From the NCBI GenBank assembly GCA_040905445.1, contig JBBDRN010000032.1:44353-108352 (forward strand): 64,000 bases of DNA. The letters are read 5' to 3'. The notes under the pieces were generated by a model. The model had not been told where the DNA came from. It ran no database searches and worked only from the letters and a program-made list of their open reading frames with translations. The translations under genes were made by a program, and so were the position numbers. The DNA is from SKPT01 sp040905445 (GTDB lineage Bacteria; Planctomycetota; Phycisphaerae; Phycisphaerales; Phycisphaeraceae). Of this stretch, positions 43,048 to 51,974 are shown piece by piece (position 1 is the stretch's first letter; each line of letters starts with the position of its first letter).

Positions 43048-45528
43048 TCAGAACCGCACCTCAACGCGCGTCACCGGTCCGCTGCGGCTGCCGCTGCCCG
43101 CAGCGAACTCACAGCGCAGCGACCAGACGCTGAGCGCCAGCTCCTCCACCGTCGCCGCCTCGCCCGGCTCGATCAGCCGGTCGCCCACGCGCAGCATCGC
43201 CCATGAACCGCCCAGCGTCAGCCGCCCGCGCCCCGTCGGCTCAGTCGCCCCGACGTCCGCCTCGCGCATGCGATCGACCAGCCATCGCTCCATCGCCGCG
43301 CCCTGGTCCACCTCATCGGCGGCAAGCTCACTCGCCCGCACCGCGTCATGATGAATGCTCCCCGCATCCACCCGACGAAAGTGATACGCCTGCCGCACAT
43401 CCAGCTCCCGACGAGCCACGCCACCCGCGAACGGGTTGCCCCGCCACCGCACCCGCTCCACCGGCCGCGGGCACGTCAAGCTCGCCGTCACGCGCACCCG
43501 CGCCGTGCCCGCCTTCGCCGCATCGAGAAACGCCGCCGGCAGCGCATCGTCCGACAGGTACACCCCCGCGCGATCACCAAGCACCGCCGCCTGACCCGGG
43601 TACTGCGACCAGTTCGCCCCCGCATTGGTGCTCACCTCGACCACCGGCTCGCGCGCCTGCCCCGCATCATCCCGCGTCACGCACCGCTCGAACGGCAGCG
43701 CCTGCGCGCGCAGGTCATCGCGCCCGAAGAACACGCCCAGGTCAAACCGTTCGCGCTCATAAGGCAACCCGCTGAACCACCCATCCTCGTTAAGCACCCA
43801 CTGCCGATATACGTTGCGATACGTGGCAAAGTCGTCGCTCTGCTGCCGGTCGTACGCGGCGTCGGCCTCACCTTCCAGCGCCGGGCTCCATCCGCCGACC
43901 AGCTCAAATGTCGATTCGATCTGCCAGCCCGCCCCCTGCGCCACCCACGCCTCGGCCGCCCGCGCCGGCGATTCGATATCAACGCGCAAGAGGTCGCTCA
44001 GCCGACGTCCGCCGCCGCCCCGGCTCAACCGCACGCACCGCCCATGTCCCAGCGGCCGCACCACGCGGCGCTCGATCAGCGTCGCCCCTTCACGACTCAT
44101 CTCCCGCCGCACGATCAAACCATACGACGCCAGCAGCGCAGTCAGCACATCACCCACCGGCCGCGCGAGGTTCACCCGCGCCGTCAGGGGCGCCGCCTCC
44201 AGCACCGTCGGCAGCAGCGACAGCTCCAGCCCCAGGTCCGCAAGGGCGGACACGCTCTCCAGCGCATCCCCCAACGTCCACACGCCGCCCCCGCCACCTT
44301 CGCCTGCCGGCAGATGCACGCGCTCGCCGCCGATCTCGAACCGCGCCGCCGACCGGTTCCCGCCCGGGCCCGGCTCGAGCGTGCCCGCGTGCTCGCGCCG
44401 CAGCGCCCCCTCGGCACCCGCCCACCAGATCGCCGCGACCGGCGACGCGAGCTGCCGCGTCCACGCATCCTCCAGCGTCAGCTCATCGTGCCGCTGTCCC
44501 GCCGCCTCACGCCGCTGCGCCGCCGCGAGCACACCGGCCGCCAGCACCACCCACCGCACTGAGCCATCCACCAACCGCTGCGGCAGGCCCACCATCGCCT
44601 CACGCCCCGACCATCGCGCGACCGACGCATCGCCCGCCGCGTCGGCCAACTCAATCCAAGCCTGCCGCAGATCCGTCGGCCCCGTCATCGACACCGCCGA
44701 CACACGCAGCCCCGGCTCCGGCACCCCCTCGACCAGCACCACCGGCTCCGCGCCCATCACCGCGCCGCGCGCCGCCGCCTTCCCCGCGTCGCCCGACGGG
44801 AAACCATCCTCACCGCCCTCGAACACGTTGCTCTCGACGCCCGGCAGGATCCCGCGCATCGTCCGCCGCGTCGACGCCCCGCCATGCGCGTCATCCGTCG
44901 CCGCCACGCCGTTGATCACGCAGTTCTCGAGATCGCGCAGCAGCTCGCGCAGGCGCTCCTGCTTCTGGTAATCCATCTCGTCGTCGATCGCCACCTGCCG
45001 CGCGGCAAGCTGCGAGCCCGACACCTCCACCGTCGACGTGAAGATCTGCGTGTAGTTGAGCTGCCGCCTGCGATTGGTGAACCGCGCCTCCGGCGCGTCC
45101 GCGCCTTCCAGCGCCGCGTTGCCCAGGATCCGGATCGTCGCCCCGCCACTCGCCGTCTCCGCCTCCGTCCCGCCGTAGCCCCGAACCACGGTCACGGTGT
45201 CGTCGTTGGGCACCAGCTCCGTGACCAGCATCACCTCGCGCTTGCCCTCGATCTGCACCTGGTCGCCGACCCGGAACCGCTCCACGTTCGCCACGATCAG
45301 CCCCGGCTGCGAATCCGTGATCGCGTCCACCAGCTCATCCGTATTGGGCAAGAGCTCATCCTCGAGCCACTCATGCACCGTGCTCGCCGCCGACCGCTGC
45401 GCATCGCCCAGGTGATCCAGCAGCGGCGTCTCATACGGACTCACGATCCCGATGATGTCGCTCACATCCTCCGCCAGCTCCGGCAGCCCCGACCCCGCCG
45501 AATACGTCGCCTTCCCCGTAAAAGCCAT
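43048..45528 (-). CDS. Chimera of a DUF5309-type phage major capsid N-terminus and a phage tail-hub-like C-terminus
   Basis: 826 residues. Residues 1 to about 255 match DUF5309/SU10-type capsid proteins: ELAEDVSDIIGIVSPYETPLLDHLGD, VANVERFRVGDQVQIEG, RRQLNYTQIFTSTVEVSGSQLAARQVAIDDEMDYQKQERLRELLRDLENCVING, RRTMRGILPG. At about DAGKAAARGAVMGAEPVVL the character changes to a tail-hub-like protein: LRQAWIELADAAGDASVARWSG, TLGDALESVSALADLGLELSLLP, VGDVLTALLASYGLIVRREMSREGATLIERRVVRPLG, and a long beta-rich C-terminus. The join is in frame with no stop, as expected for a deletion fusing two genes of a prophage. A working capsid is unlikely. Confidence 0.65.
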   Translation of the reverse strand: MAFTGKATYSAGSGLPELAEDVSDIIGIVSPYETPLLDHLGDAQRSAASTVHEWLEDELLPNTDELVDAITDSQPGLIVANVERFRVGDQVQIEGKREVMLVTELVPNDDTVTVVRGYGGTEAETASGGATIRILGNAALEGADAPEARFTNRRRQLNYTQIFTSTVEVSGSQLAARQVAIDDEMDYQKQERLRELLRDLENCVINGVAATDDAHGGASTRRTMRGILPGVESNVFEGGEDGFPSGDAGKAAARGAVMGAEPVVLVEGVPEPGLRVSAVSMTGPTDLRQAWIELADAAGDASVARWSGREAMVGLPQRLVDGSVRWVVLAAGVLAAAQRREAAGQRHDELTLEDAWTRQLASPVAAIWWAGAEGALRREHAGTLEPGPGGNRSAARFEIGGERVHLPAGEGGGGGVWTLGDALESVSALADLGLELSLLPTVLEAAPLTARVNLARPVGDVLTALLASYGLIVRREMSREGATLIERRVVRPLGHGRCVRLSRGGGGRRLSDLLRVDIESPARAAEAWVAQGAGWQIESTFELVGGWSPALEGEADAAYDRQQSDDFATYRNVYRQWVLNEDGWFSGLPYERERFDLGVFFGRDDLRAQALPFERCVTRDDAGQAREPVVEVSTNAGANWSQYPGQAAVLGDRAGVYLSDDALPAAFLDAAKAGTARVRVTASLTCPRPVERVRWRGNPFAGGVARRELDVRQAYHFRRVDAGSIHHDAVRASELAADEVDQGAAMERWLVDRMREADVGATEPTGRGRLTLGGSWAMLRVGDRLIEPGEAATVEELALSVWSLRCEFAAGSGSRSGPVTRVEVRF

Positions 45529-45634
45529 CCCTCAACCTCCAAAAGAAAACCTGAACCATCCAAAAGCCAATCCCTTCCACCGCCCCGCCTCGTCCTCTTC
45601 ACTCCCTCTTCGTGCCCTTCGCGCCTTCGTGGCG

Positions 45635-46054
45635 CTACCGCCGCCGCCGCAACCGCAGATACCGCAACAGGTCCCGCCGATCCCCGCTCGCCGCCGCTTC
45701 CGCCGCCGCATGTGTCGCCGCACCGCCATCCTCTTCCTCGCGCGCCGCCATCACCCCCGCACCACCGACACCGCCGACACCGCCGACGCGACGCCGAAAC
45801 AGATAAGGCCGATGACGACGCAGCTCCTCAACCGCCGCCGATACGTCCGGCTCATCCATCTGCTCCACCGCGCACTCCGTCAGCAACCGCGCCGCCTCCA
45901 GGTCCACCGCCTCCGACTCGGTCAACAGCGCATCAATCCGCGCCCGCCGCTCCAACCGCTCGATCGTCCGCCGCGCCTCCACCAACTCCCCCTCCAGCAA
46001 CTCCACACGCCCCTCCCCAACCTGACCACCATCCCCAACAACCTCATCACCCAT
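45635..46054 (-). CDS. Putative phage scaffold-like coiled-coil protein
   Basis: 139 residues from the ATG at 46054, chosen for GGAGGTGTGTG before it. Acidic N-terminus, coiled coil at about 15-60 (RVELLEGELVEARRTIERLERRARIDALLTESEAVDLEAARLLTE), then an Ala/Gly-rich end with basic LLRYLRLRRRR. A short, charged helical protein encoded between portal and capsid is the usual place and shape of a scaffolding protein; that is the basis of the call. The last residues are low complexity. Confidence 0.5.
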   Translation of the reverse strand: MGDEVVGDGGQVGEGRVELLEGELVEARRTIERLERRARIDALLTESEAVDLEAARLLTECAVEQMDEPDVSAAVEELRRHRPYLFRRRVGGVGGVGGAGVMAAREEEDGGAATHAAAEAAASGDRRDLLRYLRLRRRR

Positions 46055-46141
46055 CACACACCTCCATCCGAAATTCGAAATTCGAAATTCCCAATTCCCA
46101 ATCAGCAATCAGCAATCAGCAATCAGACATCAGCAATCAAA
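46055..46141. repeat. Short tandem repeats between phage genes
   Basis: GAAATTC units (three) at the right, then CAATCAG/AATCAGC units at 46099-46140. The AT-rich 7-bp tandem structure differs from the surrounding GC-rich genes. Confidence 0.6.
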
Positions 46142-47560
46142 TCAATACCCCAACTCCCGCAGCACCTGCTCCCTTCCCACCCCCACCTCCAGCTTCAGCC
46201 GCGCCTGCCGCAGCCGCTCCATCTCCGAGTCCGGCAAGGGGTCAGGCCAATCCACCGTCACCCCGCGCTCGTCCGCCTCGTTCGCAAACACCCCATGCAC
46301 ATCCGCCGCGTGAAGCACCAGCTCGCACAACTGCTTCAAGCCCGCCCCATACGTCACGCGCTTCTTCTTCGTCTTCGCCAGCAGCCCCATCAGCACCACG
46401 CGCAGCGCCGCGCCGCTCGTCAGGTTCCCCACCTGCCCCTCGACCAGCCCCGCCGCCACCGCCGTCACCCCGCTCGCCTTGTCCATCGCCGCCCGGATCT
46501 GCTGAATGTGCGCATCTTCCGAAGGCGTCGCCGCATCACCGCCAAACGCCTCGATCGACGCGTCCGGGTTGTCCGTCGACCACATCTGCCCCGGGCCGAC
46601 CGGCCGTTCCGTAAACCCCTCGATCCCCTTGCCCAGGTACATCTTGAAGCTCTGAAACGTCACCCGATTCGCACGATCGCTCAGCCGCGTGTTCAGCTCA
46701 TCCTGCAAAGGCAAGAGCGGCTCCACGTCACTCAACCCCTCGAAATGAAACGGCTGCGGGAGATTCTGAATGTGCACCACCGGCACACGCCCCAGCCAAT
46801 TCACCTCCTCACCCACCAGCCGCCGAGCCGTACGCCCACCACCCGCGACCGCCCCGCGCTCGCCGCGGTACCAACGCACCGCCTCGTCCGTCCACACCTC
46901 GGTGCGTTCAACAAAGCGCCCCCCGCCGCCAACGCCAAGCACGCGCGACAGCCAACCGCCCGCCGCATCCTCGCGCACCCGTTGCCGCACGTGCACCGCG
47001 TACGCCCGCAGCCGTCGATAGTCATCTCCATCCAGCATCGGCACCGCGCGCACCGGTTCAACCACCTCCAGCCTGATGCGCGCCGCGCCGTCACCCTCAT
47101 CCACCACGCGCACCAGCACGTCGACAAACCCGTACACCGACCCCAGCAGTGCCATGTCCTGGAAGAAGTGCACGCCGCCGTTCGCCTCGAACACCGCGTG
47201 CAGGAACGCCTCCACCTGCCGCGCCCGCGCGTCCGGCTCGGCCGCGCTGTGCACCCGCACCGCCTTGCCGAACATGAACTCCACCAGCGTCTGCACGCGC
47301 CACGCGATGTCGTTCTCCACCACGCGCTCGCGCACCACCCCCGCCCCCGCCACACCCGCCACACCCGACCGCCCCGTCAACCGCGCCGGCAACCCCTCCT
47401 CCTGCGCCAGCCGCCCGCGTCCGTCCGCCCCCGCGCCCACGACCGGGTTGCGAAAGTACCGCCACAGCCGCTCCAGCCGCGGCCGGCGCCCGCGCTCATG
47501 CCACGTCAACTCGCGCTCCAGTTCCGCCAAGCCGATTCCACCCGTGCTGCGCTCGATCAT
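46142..47560 (-). CDS. SPP1 gp6-like phage portal protein
   Basis: 472 residues. Portal proteins form the 12-fold ring through which DNA enters the head. Characteristic segments: VVENDIAWRVQTLVEFMFGKAVRVHS (about 79-104), VNWLGRVPVVHIQNLPQPFHFEGLSDVEPLLPLQDELNTRLSDRANRVTFQSFKMYLGKG (about 253-312), and SGVTAVAAGLVEGQVGNLTSGAALRVVLMGLL. It is unlike the portal of the Mu-like elements, so it belongs to a different phage. The ATG lies inside the ATCAT target duplication: element 2 inserted between its ribosome-binding site (AGGGGG, now at about 62220) and this start codon, so the gene has lost its native leader. Confidence 0.8.
   Translation of the reverse strand: MIERSTGGIGLAELERELTWHERGRRPRLERLWRYFRNPVVGAGADGRGRLAQEEGLPARLTGRSGVAGVAGAGVVRERVVENDIAWRVQTLVEFMFGKAVRVHSAAEPDARARQVEAFLHAVFEANGGVHFFQDMALLGSVYGFVDVLVRVVDEGDGAARIRLEVVEPVRAVPMLDGDDYRRLRAYAVHVRQRVREDAAGGWLSRVLGVGGGGRFVERTEVWTDEAVRWYRGERGAVAGGGRTARRLVGEEVNWLGRVPVVHIQNLPQPFHFEGLSDVEPLLPLQDELNTRLSDRANRVTFQSFKMYLGKGIEGFTERPVGPGQMWSTDNPDASIEAFGGDAATPSEDAHIQQIRAAMDKASGVTAVAAGLVEGQVGNLTSGAALRVVLMGLLAKTKKKRVTYGAGLKQLCELVLHAADVHGVFANEADERGVTVDWPDPLPDSEMERLRQARLKLEVGVGREQVLRELGY
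47556..47560. repeat. Target-site duplication, left copy (ATCAT)
   Basis: ATCAT directly abuts the left terminal repeat of element 2 and recurs at 62207-62211 directly after the right one. Five base pairs is the duplication length of Mu-type transposition. Confidence 0.85.
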
Positions 47561-47605
47561 CGTAAACCGGCGATCGAAATGGGATCAGGAGGGATCAGGC
47601 GGGAT
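47561..47605 (+). repeat. Left end of element 2: terminal repeat plus three 10-bp units
   Basis: CGTAAACCGGCGATC (47561-47575), then GAAATGGGAT, CAGGAGGGAT and CAGGCGGGAT. The matching element 1 units are ATCCC-type at 5019-5058. The left array is GGGAT-based, the right array GTGCC-based, so the two ends are distinguishable, as in phage Mu. Confidence 0.85.
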
Positions 47606-47923
47606 CAGGCGTTACCGCCTTTGATGGGCAAGGACTTACGAACGGTGGGCGGCGGGCCGGCGAGGGTTATCAAAGTGGCACAACGCCCCGCTGAGCCGCC
47701 GGCCGTTTGCAGCAAATGGCACACGACCCCCGTTTGCGCGGCCGTTAACGGGGGTCGGAGCGCGGCGCAACTGGCATCTGGCACGCCTCGGCCGGCTTCT
47801 GGCACGCGCCCCCGACCTGCCGGCGACGCGCTCCGCGCACGAAAACAACCGCGAAACGAGGCCTCTTTCGCGGTGGCCGGTGTCTCGGTTGTGGCGGGCG
47901 GTCTCGAAAGCTCGCCCGCGCGA
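47606..47923. other. Internal left-end region of element 2 with extra binding-site-like repeats and a terminator-like hairpin
   Basis: No gene. ATCAAAGTGGCAC (47669-47681) is an exact reverse complement of the innermost right-end site (62182-62194). Weaker TGGCAC copies lie at about 47717, 47773, 47779 and 47799. This resembles the multiple internal transposase sites at the Mu left end. A hairpin with an 11-bp perfect stem (CGACCCCCGTT 47724-47734, AACGGGGGTCG 47747-47757) lies beyond the early operon and could end its transcription. Confidence 0.6.
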
Positions 47924-48559
47924 TCAGTCAGCCCGGCCGCCGGCAGCGGGCCGGCGCAGCTCGGGCAGGGCTTGCGGTGCAACGAACCATTGGGCGGTTC
48001 CGCCCCACGGCTCGCGCGGGTTGAAGCACGCAGCCAGGCCGCGCTCCACGAGCTCAGCGCTTCGCAGTAGGCGGCGCAGGTGGCCCGGCGACACGCCCGC
48101 GACCTTGGCGGCCTGGACCACGCTGAGCCAGCGCGAGCGGTCGGGCTGGTCCAGCGTCGCCGCCGCCGGGCCGGCCGCCGCGGGCGCCGCCGGAGCGGTG
48201 GGCGGGTCCGCGGGTGTCGGGGCGGCGCCGATGCGCTGCTCCCAGCGGCGCTGCTCGTGGAGGGCCACGAGCAGCTCGTCGCGGATTTGCTGAATCCGGC
48301 CGGGCTCGGTCGCGGCGTAGAGCCGTCGGCGCAGGGTGGCGACGCGACCGCGCAGCCTCGCCTGCCGGGAGTAGCGGCCGTGCTTCGTCGCGTTGCGCGA
48401 TGAGCGCAGCTTGCCCTCGGCCGTCTTGGGGCCGCGCGTGTAGGCCCACGGCCGTGTCACGCGGGCACGAGCCTGGAGGGATGCCTTGCCCTGGGCCGTA
48501 AGCTGGTAGGGCTGACGGCGGCGGGGGCGGTTGACTGCGGGTTGGGTAGCCGAGGGCAT
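47924..48559 (-). CDS. Element protein with C-terminal helix-turn-helix-like segment
   Basis: 211 residues from the ATG at 48559. The N-terminal basic segment RPWAYTRGPKTAEGKLRSSRNATKHGRYS (about 35-63) is a motif seen in many small phage and mobile-element proteins of unknown role. A coiled-coil-like stretch follows, then Ala/Pro-rich linker, then WLSVVQAAKVAGVSPGHLRRLLRSAELV, a helix-turn-helix. Last gene of the early operon and closest to the left end, like the HTH protein of element 1. Possibly a DNA-binding partner of transposition; not established. Confidence 0.6.
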   Translation of the reverse strand: MPSATQPAVNRPRRRQPYQLTAQGKASLQARARVTRPWAYTRGPKTAEGKLRSSRNATKHGRYSRQARLRGRVATLRRRLYAATEPGRIQQIRDELLVALHEQRRWEQRIGAAPTPADPPTAPAAPAAAGPAAATLDQPDRSRWLSVVQAAKVAGVSPGHLRRLLRSAELVERGLAACFNPREPWGGTAQWFVAPQALPELRRPAAGGRAD

Positions 48560-48616
48560 CGCGGTTGCTCCAGAAAAGCGGCGGCCGGCTGTCGCCGACC
48601 GCCGCCGGGTCCGTCG

Positions 48617-49738
48617 TCATCCCGCCGCCCGCAGCTCGGCCCGGGCGATCGCCGGCTCAATCTGAGCGGCGGTCTGACCCTGGCCGTGCAGGGTGCGGAG
48701 GATTTGCAGTAGCGTGCCGGCGTCGATGGGCTCGGTGCGGCCCAGCGCCCCGGCCACCGCCATGATCTTGGCACAGAGCCGAAGCCCGCCGAATCCTGGC
48801 AGGTTGGCGATTCGCTGCAGCAGAAGCCTGCCCTCATCGGTCAGCCCCAGCTTGTCCGACTCGTAGAGCTGGCGGATCTCCTGCACGCTGTGAAGCGGCT
48901 TCGGCCCGCCGTCTCCGCCCCTCGCCTCCAGGTCGTCCGCCAAGTTGTAGCGCAGCGCCACGCGGCTGGAGAGCTGGCCGAAGAAGAGGCCTTGGTCGCT
49001 GACAACGTCATTGAGCTTGACCGTTCCCGATAGCACGATGGGGCAGCCCGTCTCGTCGTGGACGTCACGCAGCAGCTCCACCGCGTCCGGGTGCAGGCGA
49101 TGGGCCTCATCGATGAGTAGACAGCGGCCGGTGCCCGTCAGCTTGTCGATGATCGCCGGCTCGATCTCATGCAGCCGCCGACCGCAGCGCAACGCCAGCG
49201 CCTCGCCGATCTGCCTGGCGAGGCCGGCGCCCGTGCGGCTGCACTGGCGGACGCGCACTCGAATAGAGCCGGGATGTATGTCCGCGGCTGCCTCCATCGT
49301 CATGGTCTTCCCTCGGCCGGCGTCGCCGGTGATGATGGCCATGACGCACAGCTCAACGGCCTTGGCGATTACCAGCAGCATCCGCCGCGCGGCCTCCGTC
49401 TCAACCCATCCCTCCGGCCGCTTCGCTTCCCGGCGGCGGGCGATGGTTTCGAGGAACTGGTTGATGCCGCGCGTCACGCGGTCGATGTCGCCGCTGAACT
49501 GCTCGCGGCTGCTGGCGTTGAGGAACCGTGACAGCGGACCTCGCGAGTATCCCGGGCCAAGCGCCTCGGCCACCTTGTGCAGCGTCACGCCCGGCTGCTC
49601 CAGCATGAAGCGGAAGTCGCCCTGCACCTGCTGCACCAGCTCCCACGGCAGCTCACCGTGACTGGGCAGATTGCGCCCGACGCGAAGCTTGCGGGCCTGG
49701 CGGGCGAGCTGCTCCAGGATGTCGGCTCGGGTGTTCAT
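48617..49738 (-). CDS. MuB-like AAA+ ATPase, transposition target activator
   Basis: 373 residues; ATG overlaps the transposase stop (ATGA). MuB binds target DNA in an ATP-dependent filament and stimulates the transposase. N-terminal 90 residues include a helix-turn-helix-like HKVAEALGPGYSRGPLSRFLN. Walker A is GDAGRGKT (138-145), Walker B CLLIDEAH (206-213), sensor-like IVLSGTVKLNDVV follows. The C-terminal ~90 residues are helical. Length is slightly above the 312 of phage Mu B. Same order as Mu (A then B) in the same operon. Confidence 0.88.
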   Translation of the reverse strand: MNTRADILEQLARQARKLRVGRNLPSHGELPWELVQQVQGDFRFMLEQPGVTLHKVAEALGPGYSRGPLSRFLNASSREQFSGDIDRVTRGINQFLETIARRREAKRPEGWVETEAARRMLLVIAKAVELCVMAIITGDAGRGKTMTMEAAADIHPGSIRVRVRQCSRTGAGLARQIGEALALRCGRRLHEIEPAIIDKLTGTGRCLLIDEAHRLHPDAVELLRDVHDETGCPIVLSGTVKLNDVVSDQGLFFGQLSSRVALRYNLADDLEARGGDGGPKPLHSVQEIRQLYESDKLGLTDEGRLLLQRIANLPGFGGLRLCAKIMAVAGALGRTEPIDAGTLLQILRTLHGQGQTAAQIEPAIARAELRAAG

Positions 49739-51974
49739 GCGCCACCCTCTTCCCCGTCGGCCGTTTGGCTCTCGAAGATATCGAGCGGCTCAGCGTTGGC
49801 CTTGTTGAACCGATCCCATGCCCGTTCAGTATCCAGCTTGGCGCTCGTGCGGAACACCTCGAAGGGGTCGGCGTCGGCTTCGCGCCTGGCTTCGGCATCG
49901 TGCATGCGAGAAAAGATGCGATCGAAACCACGCAAACCGTCACCGCCGGCCGCCGGCGTGGCGTCGTGCTCGGCGCCGGCGGCCTTGCGGAGCTGCTCGC
50001 GCTGAACGTGCTTTGCCTCACCATCGAGCGGCGTTTTAACGATCGTCATCGACTGATCGATGGAGCTTTGACGCGGCTTCGGTGCGGTAGCCGGGTCGGG
50101 CTGGCTGAGCGTCAGCAGCTCGCCCGCCCGGAGGTACTCAAGCTCCTGGTTGTTGCGCACGATCTTGAGACCGCGCTTGTAGTCGCGCTGCCGCTTGATG
50201 AGCGCCTTGACGCGCTCCTGGCTTATGGCGGACCCATCGTGCAGGCCGCCCAAGTCGTTCATCGCGACTTCGCCGATGAAGCGGAAGTCCTGGCTATACA
50301 CGCGGATTCTGGACAGGTCGGCGGGGTCGTAGGTGACGCGCAGCCAGGGGCGGTCCTCGCCGCGCAGGGCCTTGTACGGGCGAAGCGCTTCGCTCATCCC
50401 GCCATAGCGCAGGGTCTGCCCGAACGGCTTAATCGTGATGCCGTTGCGGTGGGCCTGCACCGGCTTGTGCCACTGCTGCATCAGGAGGTCGAGCACGCCT
50501 GGATCAGCGAGGACGCGACGCGTGGGGCTCCACTGCGCCAGCGCGTCGACTGGGGACAGCGGCACCATGCCACGCGGGTCGCACAGGTCGTCGATGGCGT
50601 GGTCTGTGCGCATGTTGCTCGCGGCGAGGTAGGCGTCGAACTGCTCGGCGACCTCGCCAAACGTCGGCGCCTTGGCTGGATCGGCGAGCACGGCCTTGAG
50701 GCTTTCGGGGCGGTGTTCCGGCGAGCGGCCGCAGTAGCTCGCGAAGGTCTTATCGAACTGCAGATGCACCGTATCGAACCACCGCTCCATGCGCGCCTTG
50801 CCGTTGGGATTGTGCGCGATGGAGAAGTGGGCTTCGATGCCCAGCAGGCCGAACAGCCCTTTGAACTCCGTCTCGTCATACTCAACGCGGCGCTTGCCGA
50901 GGCGCTGCTGTTTTGTTTGGGCGTGAAACGCGTAGCAGTCATAGTCTCGCCCATTGTCGATCCAGATCGCGCGCGGCCCGCCCATGGCTTGCTCGTCCAG
51001 CAGGCCGGCGCGCAGGCTCGCCATGATCGTGGAGCTGTTGGGCGAAGGTGACAGGACGGCCGTCACCCACCGGGTCCGCCAGTCGATCCAGGCCGTGGCC
51101 CACGGGCGAATAAGCGACCGGCCGAACCAGCACCAGAGGTCAAGCTGCGCGTGGTCGCCCACCCAGCACTCGCCGGCGGCCCACGCCTCCGGGTCCTGCT
51201 CGATGCCAGGCTGCATCTGCTGGCGCCACTTGCGCGGCTCCCGGTGGTAGAGCTGCCGCTCCGGCTCGATCCGCTGATTGAGCTGGCGGCGGCAGCTCGT
51301 CTCGCTGGACCACGCCCAGCCCTGGGCCTTGGCGGCGATCTTCACCCGTCGCCAGCAGTCGCGCAGCGTCGGCTGGCGGTCGTCCAGGTAGAGCTCGCGG
51401 AAGTGGGACCACGCCGCCGGGTCCCCCGCGGACTTCTGGTCGCCGCCGCGATCGTCCAGGAGGGCAGCCACATCACCGCTCCCGAACTGCGCATCCCAGC
51501 GGCATAGAGATCGCTGGCTGACACCCATCGGGTGGTACTGCTCCTGCAGCTTGCGGATGAGCGCCGGGGTGTGCTGCGCCATGGACCCGGACGCGTGGCA
51601 GCGCAGCTCGCGGAGCTGCCGCACGCAATCGGCGCGGGCGAAGGCCCGGCGCCGCTGCGCGTGGCTGGCGTACTGCAGCGCCGACGCCTGACCGGGGGCC
51701 GCGTCGGGGGCGGTGTCGGCCAGCTTCGGGTCGGCGCGGAGGTCGACGTGCCACCGCGCCCGTCCGCCGCCGGGCGGCTGAGCGTGATACGCCAGGCCGC
51801 GCGGCGCCAGCTCTTCGGCGGCGCGCTTCCTCATGGTCCGAGGCTGGACCCCGACTCGCCGCGCCGCCTCGTCGGCGGTGATGAGCATGGACCAGTCAAG
51901 GCCGGCNNNNNNNNNNCCCCCCCCCCCCCCCCGGCCTGATCGGTGTGGGTTGTGAGTTTGAGGGCCGCGCTCAT
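49735..51974 (-). CDS. MuA-like DDE transposase, interrupted by an assembly gap
   Basis: Native start most likely the ATG at 51974, which overlaps the stop of the preceding gene (ATGA) and reads MSAALKLTTHTDQA before the gap; the continuous frame enters from a different phase, so the gap and 16-C run hide a frame error. After the gap: HTH ADEAARRVGVQPRTMRKRA, then the DDE core GDHAQLDLWCWFGRSLIRPW (first Asp), RAIWIDNGRDYDCYAFH (second Asp) and NPNGKARMERWFDT (Glu). C-terminal Mu-transpos_C-like barrel (WLRVTYDPADLSRIRVYSQDFRFIGEV). About 740 residues, near Mu A (663). Cuts and joins the element ends. Confidence 0.88.
51907..51932. other. Assembly gap: ten Ns followed by sixteen Cs
   Basis: Ns at 51907-51916 and Cs at 51917-51932 lie inside the N-terminal part of the transposase gene. 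The C run next to the gap is probably a sequencing or scaffolding artefact; the true length and frame here are unknown. Confidence 0.95.

Noticed and set aside
47561..47681. Element 2 end placed at ATCAAAG (47669) as first thought from similarity to the right end
   Set aside because: The true end is at 47561, where the 15-bp inverted repeat and the ATCAT duplication coincide; 47669 is an internal site.
43348..48070. Several long plus-strand open frames over the prophage remnant
   Set aside because: Pro/Arg/Ser-rich shadow frames of the minus-strand portal and chimera genes.
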